25,356 bases of DNA from JAZGAE01 sp036475545. GTDB lineage: Bacteria > Pseudomonadota > Alphaproteobacteria > DATDPM01. Below the pieces are notes generated by a model, which had not been told where the DNA came from, did no database searches, and worked only from the letters and a program-made list of their open reading frames with translations. Shown in pieces: positions 16,901 through 23,276 of this stretch. The position numbers and the translations under genes are program-made. Location of the stretch: the NCBI GenBank assembly GCA_036475545.1, contig JAZGAE010000110.1, positions 1 through 25,356 of the forward strand, in the 5' to 3' direction. Position 1 is the first letter of the stretch; every line of letters starts with the position of its first letter.

Positions 16901-17196
16901 GTACGCTGGTGCCGGCCTACCTCATCAACAGCATCCTTGGCCACATTCCGGTGGTGGGGGACCTGTTGACGGGCGACCCCGGAAGCGGGGTGTTCGCCGT
17001 GGCCTACAAGGTGCAGGGCCCGCGTGACGAGCCCAAGGTGACAGCGAATCCGTTGACCGCGCTCGCCCCCGGGTTTCTGCGCAAGCTCTTCAACATCTTC
17101 GATCGCCCCGAGGCCGACGACTCGGAGGATGAATCTGAGGCCGAGCCACCCCAGGAACCACAGCAGTGGCCCAACTCGCTCGCCCCCAGCAACTGA
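13993..17196 (+). CDS. Large AsmA/YhdP-like envelope protein
   Basis: Probable inner-membrane-anchored periplasmic protein of the AsmA-like superfamily (YhdP/DUF3971 type); relatives form long grooves thought to carry phospholipid to the outer membrane. Of 1067 residues, about 8-28 form the single transmembrane helix. The rest is almost entirely alternating hydrophobic and polar beta-strand sequence, with typical phrases such as LDADLTIVDD, DLEGTLVPAYLINSILG and a C-terminal GDPGSGVFAVAYKVQG. It ends in an acidic, Pro/Glu-rich tail of about 30 residues. The start is GTG 13993, with AAGGA (13981-13985) 7 bases upstream. Family is judged from topology and the C-terminal region; the transport role is known for relatives and only inferred here. 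It is convergent with tyrS. Confidence 0.85.
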   Translation: MVVRSLKLILEFLIGASVGATILVSLAIWRLSGEPVSLAFLTPYFEEALSAEDGTFRVELNDTVLTWAGWERTLDIRLRDVRAIGNAGQILAMVPEISVSISGRGLLHGIVAPTSLEIMGANVRVVRSPSGEFELGLEKGGAAAGDIVERLITDLLAPPHPDRSMGYLSRVSILDADLTIVDDKLGTTWYAPWANISLLRDDVGITGELSFDLDLEGKLAHFDAEVGYSTEAQKIELGASFSDLDLGRLSAKSPLFAAVKDVETTLSGTLAATVNLDGRVEVLGFDLSAGPGRLALPDLYEDELPIVSVHARGRFEEDLSRMVLDEFFVDVGGPTVTLAALVFRVGGDFAVQGEAVVRDLPVDSFDRYWPPAVAADQREWIVGHLSRGSVGAARAVFAARVPEGGLNALEIASIAGTIEFSGVSVDYLPPMPMVEEVSGQAYYTSERFDIDITGGVLRGLTVEEGTINVTGLDVADQDAAIEVVIRGPFQDAMIVLDHEPLGAAEYLGIAPESVGGEIAIRATFRLPLEKDLALEQVEISAAANLSGVRIPGAVFGRDLTDGVLTLKADRVGMQYQGNGKVDGIPAALSGTESFLDTAGVRSQYTLKARVDHNDLAALGFTTAPYLQGPITVDLIHTVMDGGKSDLSVAADLEDSVLNFEGIDWAKPAGVAGTARFSMSMVGERPTVLRGFQLVAGDLAAAGSAVFAPARPGAPQEGAALDRLEFTRLAFGRTDVRGTVAFRKDGGYDVELSGPVIDAAKFFSFKDEGEAKADESEPESRPIRLSAKVQRLWVTPESYVSDVDCQVFYDGESWRSLALKGRIDGATDDGGVFLMRLVPEGAVRKLSVTSNDAGSFLRSFGYLDNVAGGTFELTGTIDDSLPDQPVEGKVVVKNYRLIGAPVLAKLLTAASLTGVLNLLSGEGIGFTGFDGPFRMADGVLEIKDARAYGADLGITVKGKINVASDTVDLEGTLVPAYLINSILGHIPVVGDLLTGDPGSGVFAVAYKVQGPRDEPKVTANPLTALAPGFLRKLFNIFDRPEADDSEDESEAEPPQEPQQWPNSLAPSN

Positions 17197-17208
17197 ACTG
17201 ATGCGGAC

Positions 17209-17239
17209 GCGAGGGGCGGATCGGGCCTAGACCCCTCGC
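17209..17239. terminator. Inverted repeat at the convergent ends of the AsmA-like gene and tyrS
   Basis: GCGAGGGG (17209-17216) pairs perfectly with CCCCTCGC (17232-17239) around a 15-base loop. The right arm covers the last codons of tyrS. The position suits a two-way terminator, but there is no T-run on either side. Confidence 0.4.
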
Positions 17240-18480
17240 ACCAGGGCGTGGCGCTTCTTGCCCGCGGAGAGCTTGATGACACCGCCCTCGCCGACATCCT
17301 CCAGCGTCACCGGCTGCGTCTCGCTCGCGAAGGCGACGTCGTTGAGACGCGCACCGCCACCCCTGATCAGTTTTCGCGCTTCGCCCTTGCTTGCCGCAAG
17401 CCCCGCGCGCCGCAAGATCTCGAAGGCGGGCATGCCTTTCTCGAGCTCGCCGCGCGGGATCTCGATCGTAGGCAAGCCGGCGCCGACGGCACCCTCCTCG
17501 AAGGTGCGGCGCGCGGTCTCCGCCGCGTTGCGCGCGGCCGCAGACCCATGGCAAAGCGCCGTCGCTTCGTTGGCGAGAACCTTCTTAGCCTCGTTCAGCT
17601 CCTCACCTTGAAGAGACTCGAGGCGGGCGATCTCATCCTCGGGCAGGTCGGTGAACAGCCTGAGAAACCGGGCCACATCGGCGTCCGCGGTGTTGCGCCA
17701 GTACTGCCAATAGTCGTACGGACTGAGCGCCTCGGCGTTGAGCCATACGGCACCCTGCGCGGTTTTGCCCATCTTCTCGCCCGAGGCGGTGGTGATCAGC
17801 GGGGCGGTAAGGCCGTAAACCGTGCGCCCGTCGATGCGGCGCACAAGGTCCACGCCAATGACGATGTTCCCCCACTGGTCGGATCCCCCCATCTGGAGCA
17901 AGCAGTCGTACTCGCGGCTCAATTTCAAGAAGTCATATGCCTGGAGGACCATGTAGTTGAACTCGAGGAAGGTGAGCGGCTGCTCGCGCTCGAGCCTCAA
18001 CTTGACCGACTCGAACCCGAGCATCCGGTTGACCGAGAAGTGCCGGCCAAACTCCCGCAAGAACGGAATGTACTCCAGGCCATCCAGCCAATCGGCGTTG
18101 TCCACCATGATGGCGTCGCTCGGGCCATCGCCGAAGGTGATGAAACTCTCGAAAATCCGCCGAATCCCCGCCATGTTCCGGGCGATCTCTGCTTCGGTCA
18201 ACAGCTGACGCGCCTCGTCCTTGCCGGAGGGATCGCCGACCCTAGTGGTGCCGCCGCCCAGGAGCACGATCGGTCTATGGCCGGTGCGCTGCAGGAGCCG
18301 CAGCAGCATGATTTGAAGAAGGCTTCCCACGTGGAGGCTGGAGGCGGTGCAATCGAAACCAATGTAGGCGGTGACGATCTTTTCGCGCGCGAGTTTGTCC
18401 AGCGTCTTGAGATCGGTACATTGATGAAGGAAACCTCGATCCACGACGGCGCGCAGAAAATCCGAACTGGATTCGATCAT
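17227..18480 (-). CDS. tyrS: Tyrosyl-tRNA synthetase
   Basis: Class I aminoacyl-tRNA synthetase that charges tRNA-Tyr. The 417 residues contain the HIGH-type motif HVGS at residue 50, the QMGGSDQWGNI segment of the tyrosine site, the KMSKS-type motif KMGKT at 236-240, and a C-terminal S4 RNA-binding domain from about 350 (ASKGEARKLIRGGGARLNDV). Length is that of the E. coli type (424). ATG 18478-18480 follows AGGACAGG on the minus strand, a good ribosome site. The gene diverges from anmK. Confidence 0.97.
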   Translation of the reverse strand: MIESSSDFLRAVVDRGFLHQCTDLKTLDKLAREKIVTAYIGFDCTASSLHVGSLLQIMLLRLLQRTGHRPIVLLGGGTTRVGDPSGKDEARQLLTEAEIARNMAGIRRIFESFITFGDGPSDAIMVDNADWLDGLEYIPFLREFGRHFSVNRMLGFESVKLRLEREQPLTFLEFNYMVLQAYDFLKLSREYDCLLQMGGSDQWGNIVIGVDLVRRIDGRTVYGLTAPLITTASGEKMGKTAQGAVWLNAEALSPYDYWQYWRNTADADVARFLRLFTDLPEDEIARLESLQGEELNEAKKVLANEATALCHGSAAARNAAETARRTFEEGAVGAGLPTIEIPRGELEKGMPAFEILRRAGLAASKGEARKLIRGGGARLNDVAFASETQPVTLEDVGEGGVIKLSAGKKRHALVRGV

Positions 18481-18544
18481 CGCCTGTCCTGTCTTAACCG
18501 CCGGGCCGAACCCGCGACGGGCGGCTCTTGCCGGAAGGGCCGCT

Positions 18545-18573
18545 CATTTAGCACAATCACAGGCACCAGACAA
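18545..18573 (-). promoter_or_regulatory. Candidate tyrS promoter
   Basis: Read on the minus strand: TTGTCT (18573-18568), a 17-base spacer, TAAATG (18550-18545). The -35 matches 4 of 6 consensus bases, the -10 only 3 of 6. The leader would be about 58 bases. No T-box-like structure was seen. Confidence 0.3.
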
Positions 18574-18639
18574 CGCAACCCCCGTGCCGGAGCGCTGGCA
18601 ATACGGGCTTAGCCGCCCGCGGCGCCCGCAAACGGAGTC

Positions 18640-19776
18640 ATGACGACGACAGACCCCTTGCTCGCCTTGGGGCTCATGAGCGGCACCTCCCTCGACGGGA
18701 TCGATGCGGCCATCGTGCGCACCGACGGCGTGAAACTGATCGCATGCGGCGCGGCGCTCACCGTGCCTTATGACCGGGATCTACGAGATCGCCTGCGCGG
18801 TCTTCTGGGGAGACCCCCGGCCGCAGCCTCAGCCGAGACCGAGGCTGTCACCCGCGACATGACGCGCGCCCACGCGGGGGCTGTGGCGCGGCTGCTCGAG
18901 GAAAGTGGGACCGCTCGTGATGCCGTCGACGTCATCGGCTTTCACGGGCATACCATCGTTCACCGGCCCCGAGAGGGTATTACCCTGCAAATAGGGGACG
19001 GGGCCTTTCTTGCGGAACTCACTGGCATCAACGTGGTTGACGATTTCCGTAGCCGGGACGTTACCAGCGGCGGCGAGGGGGCACCACTGGCGCCGCTTTT
19101 TCATGCGGCGCTCGTCCGCTCGAGCAAGCTTGCACTGCCCGTTGCCGTGTTGAATATCGGCGGGGTAGCCAACGTGACCTGGGTCGGGGTGGATGGGTCC
19201 TACGCAGAAGTGCCGCAGCCCGACATCGTTGCCTTCGACACCGGGCCTGGTAATGCCCTGATCGACGACTGGGTGAGGGCCAAGATGGGGCGCTCCTTCG
19301 ACCGCGAGGGGGCTCTGGCGGCCGCCGGCCGCGTCAACCGGGAAGCGTTGCGGCGACTCCGCCACCACCCGTTCTTGGAGCGGCCGCCACCCAAGTCCCT
19401 CGATCGCGACGATTTCGACCTCGCGCCCCTCGATGGTCTGTCGCCAGAGGACGGGGCGGCGACGGCCACGGCCTTTACGGCCGAGGCGGTGGCCATCGGG
19501 GCCCGTTCTTTTCCCGCCCCGCCAAGGCGCTGGCTGGTGACCGGTGGCGGGCGGCACAACTTGACGCTCATGGCCGCTCTCAAGGACGCCCTCGGGGCCG
19601 AAGTGGGCGCGGTCGAGGAGGTGGGGTGGGACGGCGACGCGCTCGAGGCCCAGGCCTTCGCCTATTTGGCCGTGCGCTCGCTAAAGGGGTTTCCCTTGAC
19701 GTTGCCCGCGACCACGGGCGTCAGCCAGCCCATGACCGGCGGCAGGCTGCACAGGGCGACAAAATGTCCTGAGTGA
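18640..19776 (+). CDS. anmK: Anhydro-N-acetylmuramic acid kinase
   Basis: Cytosolic enzyme that opens and phosphorylates 1,6-anhydro-MurNAc to MurNAc-6-phosphate, returning wall fragments to metabolism. The 378 residues begin with the ATP-binding GLMSGTSLDGID (11-22). Then come HGHTIVHRP, the LNIGGVANVTW phosphate motif, D200 in FDTGPGN (aligning with the catalytic Asp of the family) and VTGGGRHN near the C-terminus. GGAG lies 2 bases before the ATG, which is close but usable. The end is convergent with the hydrolase gene, with 15 bases between. The neighbourhood links to cell-wall turnover through amiC and mrcA. Confidence 0.96.
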   Translation: MTTTDPLLALGLMSGTSLDGIDAAIVRTDGVKLIACGAALTVPYDRDLRDRLRGLLGRPPAAASAETEAVTRDMTRAHAGAVARLLEESGTARDAVDVIGFHGHTIVHRPREGITLQIGDGAFLAELTGINVVDDFRSRDVTSGGEGAPLAPLFHAALVRSSKLALPVAVLNIGGVANVTWVGVDGSYAEVPQPDIVAFDTGPGNALIDDWVRAKMGRSFDREGALAAAGRVNREALRRLRHHPFLERPPPKSLDRDDFDLAPLDGLSPEDGAATATAFTAEAVAIGARSFPAPPRRWLVTGGGRHNLTLMAALKDALGAEVGAVEEVGWDGDALEAQAFAYLAVRSLKGFPLTLPATTGVSQPMTGGRLHRATKCPE

Positions 19777-19791
19777 AACGGGAGAGGCCGA

Positions 19792-20496
19792 TTAACCGGC
19801 GACGACCTCCTTCTCGCCGCCGCCGCCTTTCTCCTCCTTGGCCTTTTCCGTCCGTATCTCGGCGAGCGCAGTCTTCAGGTAATGCTCGACGTGGCCCGCC
19901 ACCTCCTCCTCCCTGGACTGGAAAAGATGGGTTGCGTCCTTGATCACCTGATACTTGACCTTGATGTTGTGCTGGGCATTGAGCCGGTCGACCAGCTTCT
20001 TCACGGACTCGCTGCTCACGAGTTCATCGCGGTCGCCGTGGACGACGAGCCCCGAGGCTGGGCAAGGCGCGAGAAACGTGAAGTCATAGCGGTTGGCGGG
20101 CGGCGCCACTGAGATGAACCGGTTGATTTCAGGTCGGCGCATGAGCAATTGCATCCCGATCCAGGCGCCGAACGAGTAGCCGGCGATCCAACAGCCTTCG
20201 GCGTTGGGGTTATGCGTCTGCAGCCAATCCAGGGCAGCCGCGGCGTCAATGAGCTCGCCTTCGCCCCGATCGTACTTTCCCTGCGAGCGCCCAACCCCGC
20301 GGAAGTTGAAGCGCAAAGCTGCGAAGCCGTGGCTGGTAAAGATCTGGTAAAGCGCGTAGACCACCTTGTTGTTCAAGCTGCCGCCGTGGTCCGGGTGAGG
20401 GTGCAGCAACAAGGCAATCGGAGCATTGGGAGGCTTGCCGGGGTAATACCGGCCTTCGAGCCGGCCTTCTGGGCCGTTGATGATCACTTCGGGCAT
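19792..20496 (-). CDS. Alpha/beta hydrolase
   Basis: Small serine hydrolase of the alpha/beta fold; the substrate is unknown. The 234 residues show HPHPDHGGS (oxyanion region), RFNFRGVGRSQG, the nucleophile elbow GYSFGAW with S108, D157 in HGDRDELV and H190 in DATHLFQ, a complete catalytic triad. It resembles the short COG2945-type hydrolases. No signal peptide is seen, so it is probably cytosolic. The C-terminus is a charged Lys/Glu/Gly tail. I chose ATG 20494-20496 (MPEVIINGPEG) because CAGG lies 7 bases upstream and the longer frame from 20544 adds 16 residues without family features. It diverges from cysE. Confidence 0.88.
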   Translation of the reverse strand: MPEVIINGPEGRLEGRYYPGKPPNAPIALLLHPHPDHGGSLNNKVVYALYQIFTSHGFAALRFNFRGVGRSQGKYDRGEGELIDAAAALDWLQTHNPNAEGCWIAGYSFGAWIGMQLLMRRPEINRFISVAPPANRYDFTFLAPCPASGLVVHGDRDELVSSESVKKLVDRLNAQHNIKVKYQVIKDATHLFQSREEEVAGHVEHYLKTALAEIRTEKAKEEKGGGGEKEVVAG

Positions 20497-20610
20497 GTCG
20501 TAACCTGTTCCCCCATGGGTGATACGGGCCCTGATCGGGCACACACCATCACAGCCCGTCTGGTGCGCGAGGGCGACGGGCCTCCGAAACCTATGGGAAA
20601 TGCATTGTTA

Positions 20611-20626
20611 ATTTGCAGCGGCAAAT
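20611..20626. promoter_or_regulatory. Palindromic candidate operator upstream of the cysE promoter
   Basis: ATTTGC, AGCG, GCAAAT: a perfect 6-base inverted repeat ending 1 base before the -35 of the cysE promoter. A third GCAAAT occurs at 20661-20666, near the predicted transcript start. The regulator is unknown; the site lies in the only strongly AT-rich stretch between the two divergent genes. Confidence 0.45.
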
Positions 20627-20627
20627 C

Positions 20628-20656
20628 TTGACTAATTTACTCTGACAAATTATATG
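20628..20656 (+). promoter_or_regulatory. cysE-iscR operon promoter overlapping an IscR type 1-like site
   Basis: TTGACT (20628-20633), a 17-base spacer and TATATG (20651-20656) make a good sigma-70 promoter with a start near 20663. The same bases read TTGACTAATTTACTCTG, close to the E. coli IscR type 1 core YYGACTRWWWYAGTCRR (mismatches in the second half only). As in E. coli, the site overlaps the -35. Since iscR is the second gene downstream, [2Fe-2S]-IscR probably represses its own operon here. Confidence 0.65.
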
Positions 20657-20747
20657 GCTGGCAAATAGGGCAGTAATGCCCGGTTGGTCTGGAAAAACGG
20701 GCAAAACGGTACGAGGCGCCGCGCATAGTATCACGATGGCTCACACG

Positions 20748-21524
20748 ATGTTCAAGACCCTTCACGAAGATATCGATGCGGCAATGGCACGTGACCCTGC
20801 GGCCCGTTCGCGTTTGGAGATCGTAGTCTGCTACCCCGGGCTACACGCCGTTCTGTTTCACCGGCTCTCCCATGCCTTGTGGATTCGGGGTTGGCGCTTG
20901 CTGGCACGGGTTCTCTCCGAGGTGGGGCGGTTCCTGACAGGCGTCGAGATCCATCCTGGAGCCAAGATCGGGAAAGGCTTCTTCATCGACCACGGTATGG
21001 GGGTGGTGATCGGAGAAACATCCGAGATTGGCGACGGTGTGACGCTTTATCACGGCGTGACGCTTGGCGGAATAGCGCCGTCGGTGAATGCCCACTCCCA
21101 GGTCGGTCAGAAGCGCCATCCCACGCTGAGGGACGGCACCGTAATCGGCTCCGGCGCGCAGGTGCTGGGGCCGGTCACGATAGGGGAGGGAGCCTGCGTG
21201 GGCGCCAACGCAGTGGTCGTAAAAGACGTTCCGCCCGGGGTCACCGTGGTCGGCATCCCGGCCAGGGTGGCGGTGACACCCGGGGCCGGTCGGCCCAAGG
21301 AGTTCGTCGCCTACGGGACCCCGACGACGGAGGTTCACGACCCGCTGGCCCGTACCGTCGACGGGCTGCTGGAGCACCTTACCAAGCTTACCACGCGGGT
21401 TGAGGAGTTGGAGAAGGAACTGGAGGAGAAGAAGAGGGGAAGGAAACAGGGTCTTTCCGGCCCTGGCCTGGAGGCCAAGCCGACGGCGGAAAAGGCCCCG
21501 CCCCGCGGGGCCTCCAACGCATAA
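20748..21524 (+). CDS. cysE: Serine O-acetyltransferase
   Basis: Acetylates L-serine with acetyl-CoA to O-acetylserine, the precursor of cysteine. An N-terminal helical domain (MFKTLHEDIDAAMARDPAARS) is followed by a left-handed beta-helix of hexapeptide repeats (IHPGAKIG, IGETSEIGDGVTLYHGVTLGG, IGSGAQVLGPVTIG). H82 in FIDHGMG aligns with the catalytic His. The C-terminal part from about residue 200 is a charged, probably coiled-coil extension (LTTRVEELEKELEEKKRG) not needed for catalysis. Length is 258 residues from ATG 20748, chosen by homology; ATG 20676 is in frame, has an AGGG site and would add 24 residues. It is first in the iscR operon, as cysE2 is in Azotobacter vinelandii, feeding cysteine to the desulfurases. 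Confidence 0.94.
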   Translation: MFKTLHEDIDAAMARDPAARSRLEIVVCYPGLHAVLFHRLSHALWIRGWRLLARVLSEVGRFLTGVEIHPGAKIGKGFFIDHGMGVVIGETSEIGDGVTLYHGVTLGGIAPSVNAHSQVGQKRHPTLRDGTVIGSGAQVLGPVTIGEGACVGANAVVVKDVPPGVTVVGIPARVAVTPGAGRPKEFVAYGTPTTEVHDPLARTVDGLLEHLTKLTTRVEELEKELEEKKRGRKQGLSGPGLEAKPTAEKAPPRGASNA

Positions 21525-21553
21525 GGCCTCGATAGAAGGGCGAGGCGCGCCGG

Positions 21554-21573
21554 GCAGAGCAGAGCAGAGCAGA
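21554..21573 (+). repeat. Short tandem repeat GCAGA x4
   Basis: Four perfect copies of GCAGA in the cysE-iscR gap, followed by GA and then GGGAG, the iscR ribosome site, just before GTG 21590. Copy-number change here would alter the spacing ahead of iscR but not any reading frame. Confidence 0.8.
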
Positions 21574-21589
21574 GATAGGGAGAAAGTAG

Positions 21590-22060
21590 GTGAGACTGAC
21601 CACGAAAGGGCGCTACGCCGTAATGGCGATGGTTGACCTCGCGTCCCGCAGCGGCGGAAAGCCAGTGGCTCTCGCCGATATTGCGGAACGCCAGGAAATC
21701 TCGCTTTCGTACCTGGAGCAGCTTTTCTCCAGGCTTCGCAAGGCGGGCCTGGTGAAAAGCGTCCGCGGGCCTGGCGGCGGCTATTTGCTCGCCAACGCTC
21801 CGGCAGATATGGCCGTCGCGGACATCATCCTTGCGGTGGACGAGCCATTGCATGCGACCCGGTGCACCCCTGGGGCACCGGAAGGCTGCCGTAGCAACAA
21901 GAGCCGCTGCCTCACTCATGAGTTGTGGGAAGAGCTCGGCAATCAGATTCACCTATTTCTGAGCTCCGTGTCGCTGGCCGATGTGAGTCAGCGCCGCGTT
22001 GTCGACGCCGACCGGATCCGGCGGGGCACCAGCGGCTCCTCGATCGCTGCCGCTCAGTAG
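21590..22060 (+). CDS. iscR: Iron-sulfur cluster regulator IscR (Rrf2 family)
   Basis: DNA-binding repressor that senses iron-sulfur supply through its own [2Fe-2S] cluster. The 156 residues begin with the Rrf2 signature MRLTTKGRYAVMAMVDLA, then the winged helix (ISLSYLEQLFSRLRKAGLVKSVRGPGGGY). Cluster ligands are present: C92, C100 and C107, with H110 in CLTHELW. Spacing is C-x7-C-x6-C, slightly wider than the E. coli C-x5-C-x5-C. The start is GTG with GGGAG upstream. It lies 65 bases after cysE and 32 bases before the NifS-like gene, in one operon, and probably acts on the site at 20628. Confidence 0.95.
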   Translation: MRLTTKGRYAVMAMVDLASRSGGKPVALADIAERQEISLSYLEQLFSRLRKAGLVKSVRGPGGGYLLANAPADMAVADIILAVDEPLHATRCTPGAPEGCRSNKSRCLTHELWEELGNQIHLFLSSVSLADVSQRRVVDADRIRRGTSGSSIAAAQ

Positions 22061-22092
22061 GGCCCAGGGATCCCCGGGGCCAGCAGACCCGC

Positions 22093-23220
22093 ATGACGCG
22101 TGCCGTCTACTTGGATTACAACGCCACCGCACCGGTGCGCCCGGCCGTGATCAAGGCCATGGCGGAGGCCTTGGAGGAATTCGGCAACCCGTCCTCGGTG
22201 CATCGTTTCGGACGGCTCGCCCGCCGTGCCGTCGAGGAAGTGCGCGAGCGCGTGGCCGCCCTCGTTGGCGCGAGGTCCGCCGGCGTTGTTTTCACGAGCG
22301 GCGGCACGGAGGCCAACAATCTGGCGGTCATGGGAACAAAACGCGAGCGCGTGATCGTCTCGGCAATCGAGCACGACTCGATCATCGCGGCGGCGCATGA
22401 CTGCGAGATTTTTCCCGCCGGCCCCGACGGGGTCGTCGAATTGGCCGCGCTCGAGGATCTGCTCGCCCGGGATCCGCGCCCGGCGCTGGTTTGCCTGATG
22501 CTGGCCAACAACGAGACCGGCGTGATCCAGCCGGTCGCCGCCGCAGCCGAGATCGCCCACGCGCATGGGGCGCTGATTCATTGCGACGCAGTCCAGGCAG
22601 CCGGCAAGGTGCCTGTCAACATGGAGGAACTCGGGGTTGACCTCTTGTCCGTGTCGGCCCACAAACTCGGCGGCCCGAAGGGGATCGGCGCGCTCGCCGT
22701 CGCGGACCAGGTCACACTCAGCCCGACCCTTCGCGGAGGTGGGCAGGAACGCGGGCGGCGCGCCGGCACCGAGAACGTCGCCGGCATCGTCGGGTTCGGC
22801 GTGGCCACGGATCTCGCCGGGCACGACCTCGAGCGTTTTGCGGGCCTGGTCCGGCTGCGCGACCGTCTCGAGAAACGGCTCCGGGAATTGACCCTGGAAA
22901 CCACCGTTTTCGGCGCGACGGCGCCCAGGCTTCCCAACACGTCCTGCTGCACTATGCCGGGAGTGCCAAGCGAGACGCAGATCATGGCCCTGGACCTCGC
23001 TGGTGTGGCCGTCAGCGCGGGAGCCGCCTGCTCCTCGGGCAAGGTTGAGAGCTCGCGCGTGCTTCGCGCCATGGGCGCGGACGAAGAGATCGCGGGCTGC
23101 GCCCTCAGGGTGAGCCTCGGTTGGAACAGCCGCGAGGAGGACATCGACCGGCTCGTCGCGGCATGGGGCGAGCTTTACGCCTCCAAGCGCGCCGGGGCCT
23201 TGGGCCTGCCGGCGGCCTGA
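22093..23220 (+). CDS. Cysteine desulfurase, NifS/IscS-like, first of two in tandem
   Basis: PLP enzyme that removes sulfur from cysteine, giving alanine and a protein-bound persulfide. The 375 residues show YLDYNATAPV, TSGGTEANNLAV, the PLP Lys K191 (SAHKLGGPKG), the RGGGQERGRRAGTENV loop, and the active-site Cys C313 in SAGAACSSGKVESS. It is clearly different from the second copy (iscS), so the pair is not a recent duplication. Such a divergent desulfurase between iscR and iscS is found in Rickettsia-like and other alphaproteobacteria. The C-terminus ends ...GALGLPAA with no IscU-docking motif. The start is ATG 22093; an open frame upstream to 21925 overlaps iscR and is not coding. The precise sulfur acceptor is unknown. 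Confidence 0.93.
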   Translation: MTRAVYLDYNATAPVRPAVIKAMAEALEEFGNPSSVHRFGRLARRAVEEVRERVAALVGARSAGVVFTSGGTEANNLAVMGTKRERVIVSAIEHDSIIAAAHDCEIFPAGPDGVVELAALEDLLARDPRPALVCLMLANNETGVIQPVAAAAEIAHAHGALIHCDAVQAAGKVPVNMEELGVDLLSVSAHKLGGPKGIGALAVADQVTLSPTLRGGGQERGRRAGTENVAGIVGFGVATDLAGHDLERFAGLVRLRDRLEKRLRELTLETTVFGATAPRLPNTSCCTMPGVPSETQIMALDLAGVAVSAGAACSSGKVESSRVLRAMGADEEIAGCALRVSLGWNSREEDIDRLVAAWGELYASKRAGALGLPAA

Positions 23221-23276
23221 GCAGGGGCCGGTAACGCGGTCTGGATCGCATATCCGTTGCGGAGCACCAGGCGAGA

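Noticed and set aside
17761..17775. KMGKT in TyrRS as a damaged KMSKS motif
   Set aside because: Bacterial TyrRS of this type naturally use K-x-G-K-T (E. coli has KFGKT).
17248..18612. Plus-strand open frame of 454 codons
   Set aside because: Antisense to tyrS, which has unmistakable synthetase motifs.
20611..20626. ATTTGC-AGCG-GCAAAT as an FNR, Fur or LexA box
   Set aside because: It lacks the TTGAT/ATCAA, GATAAT or GTTC/GAAC cores of those operators, so only an unidentified operator is claimed.
21925..22092. Longer form of the NifS-like desulfurase starting inside iscR
   Set aside because: The 56 extra residues overlap iscR in another frame and the family N-terminus (AVYLDYNATAPV) starts at 22093.
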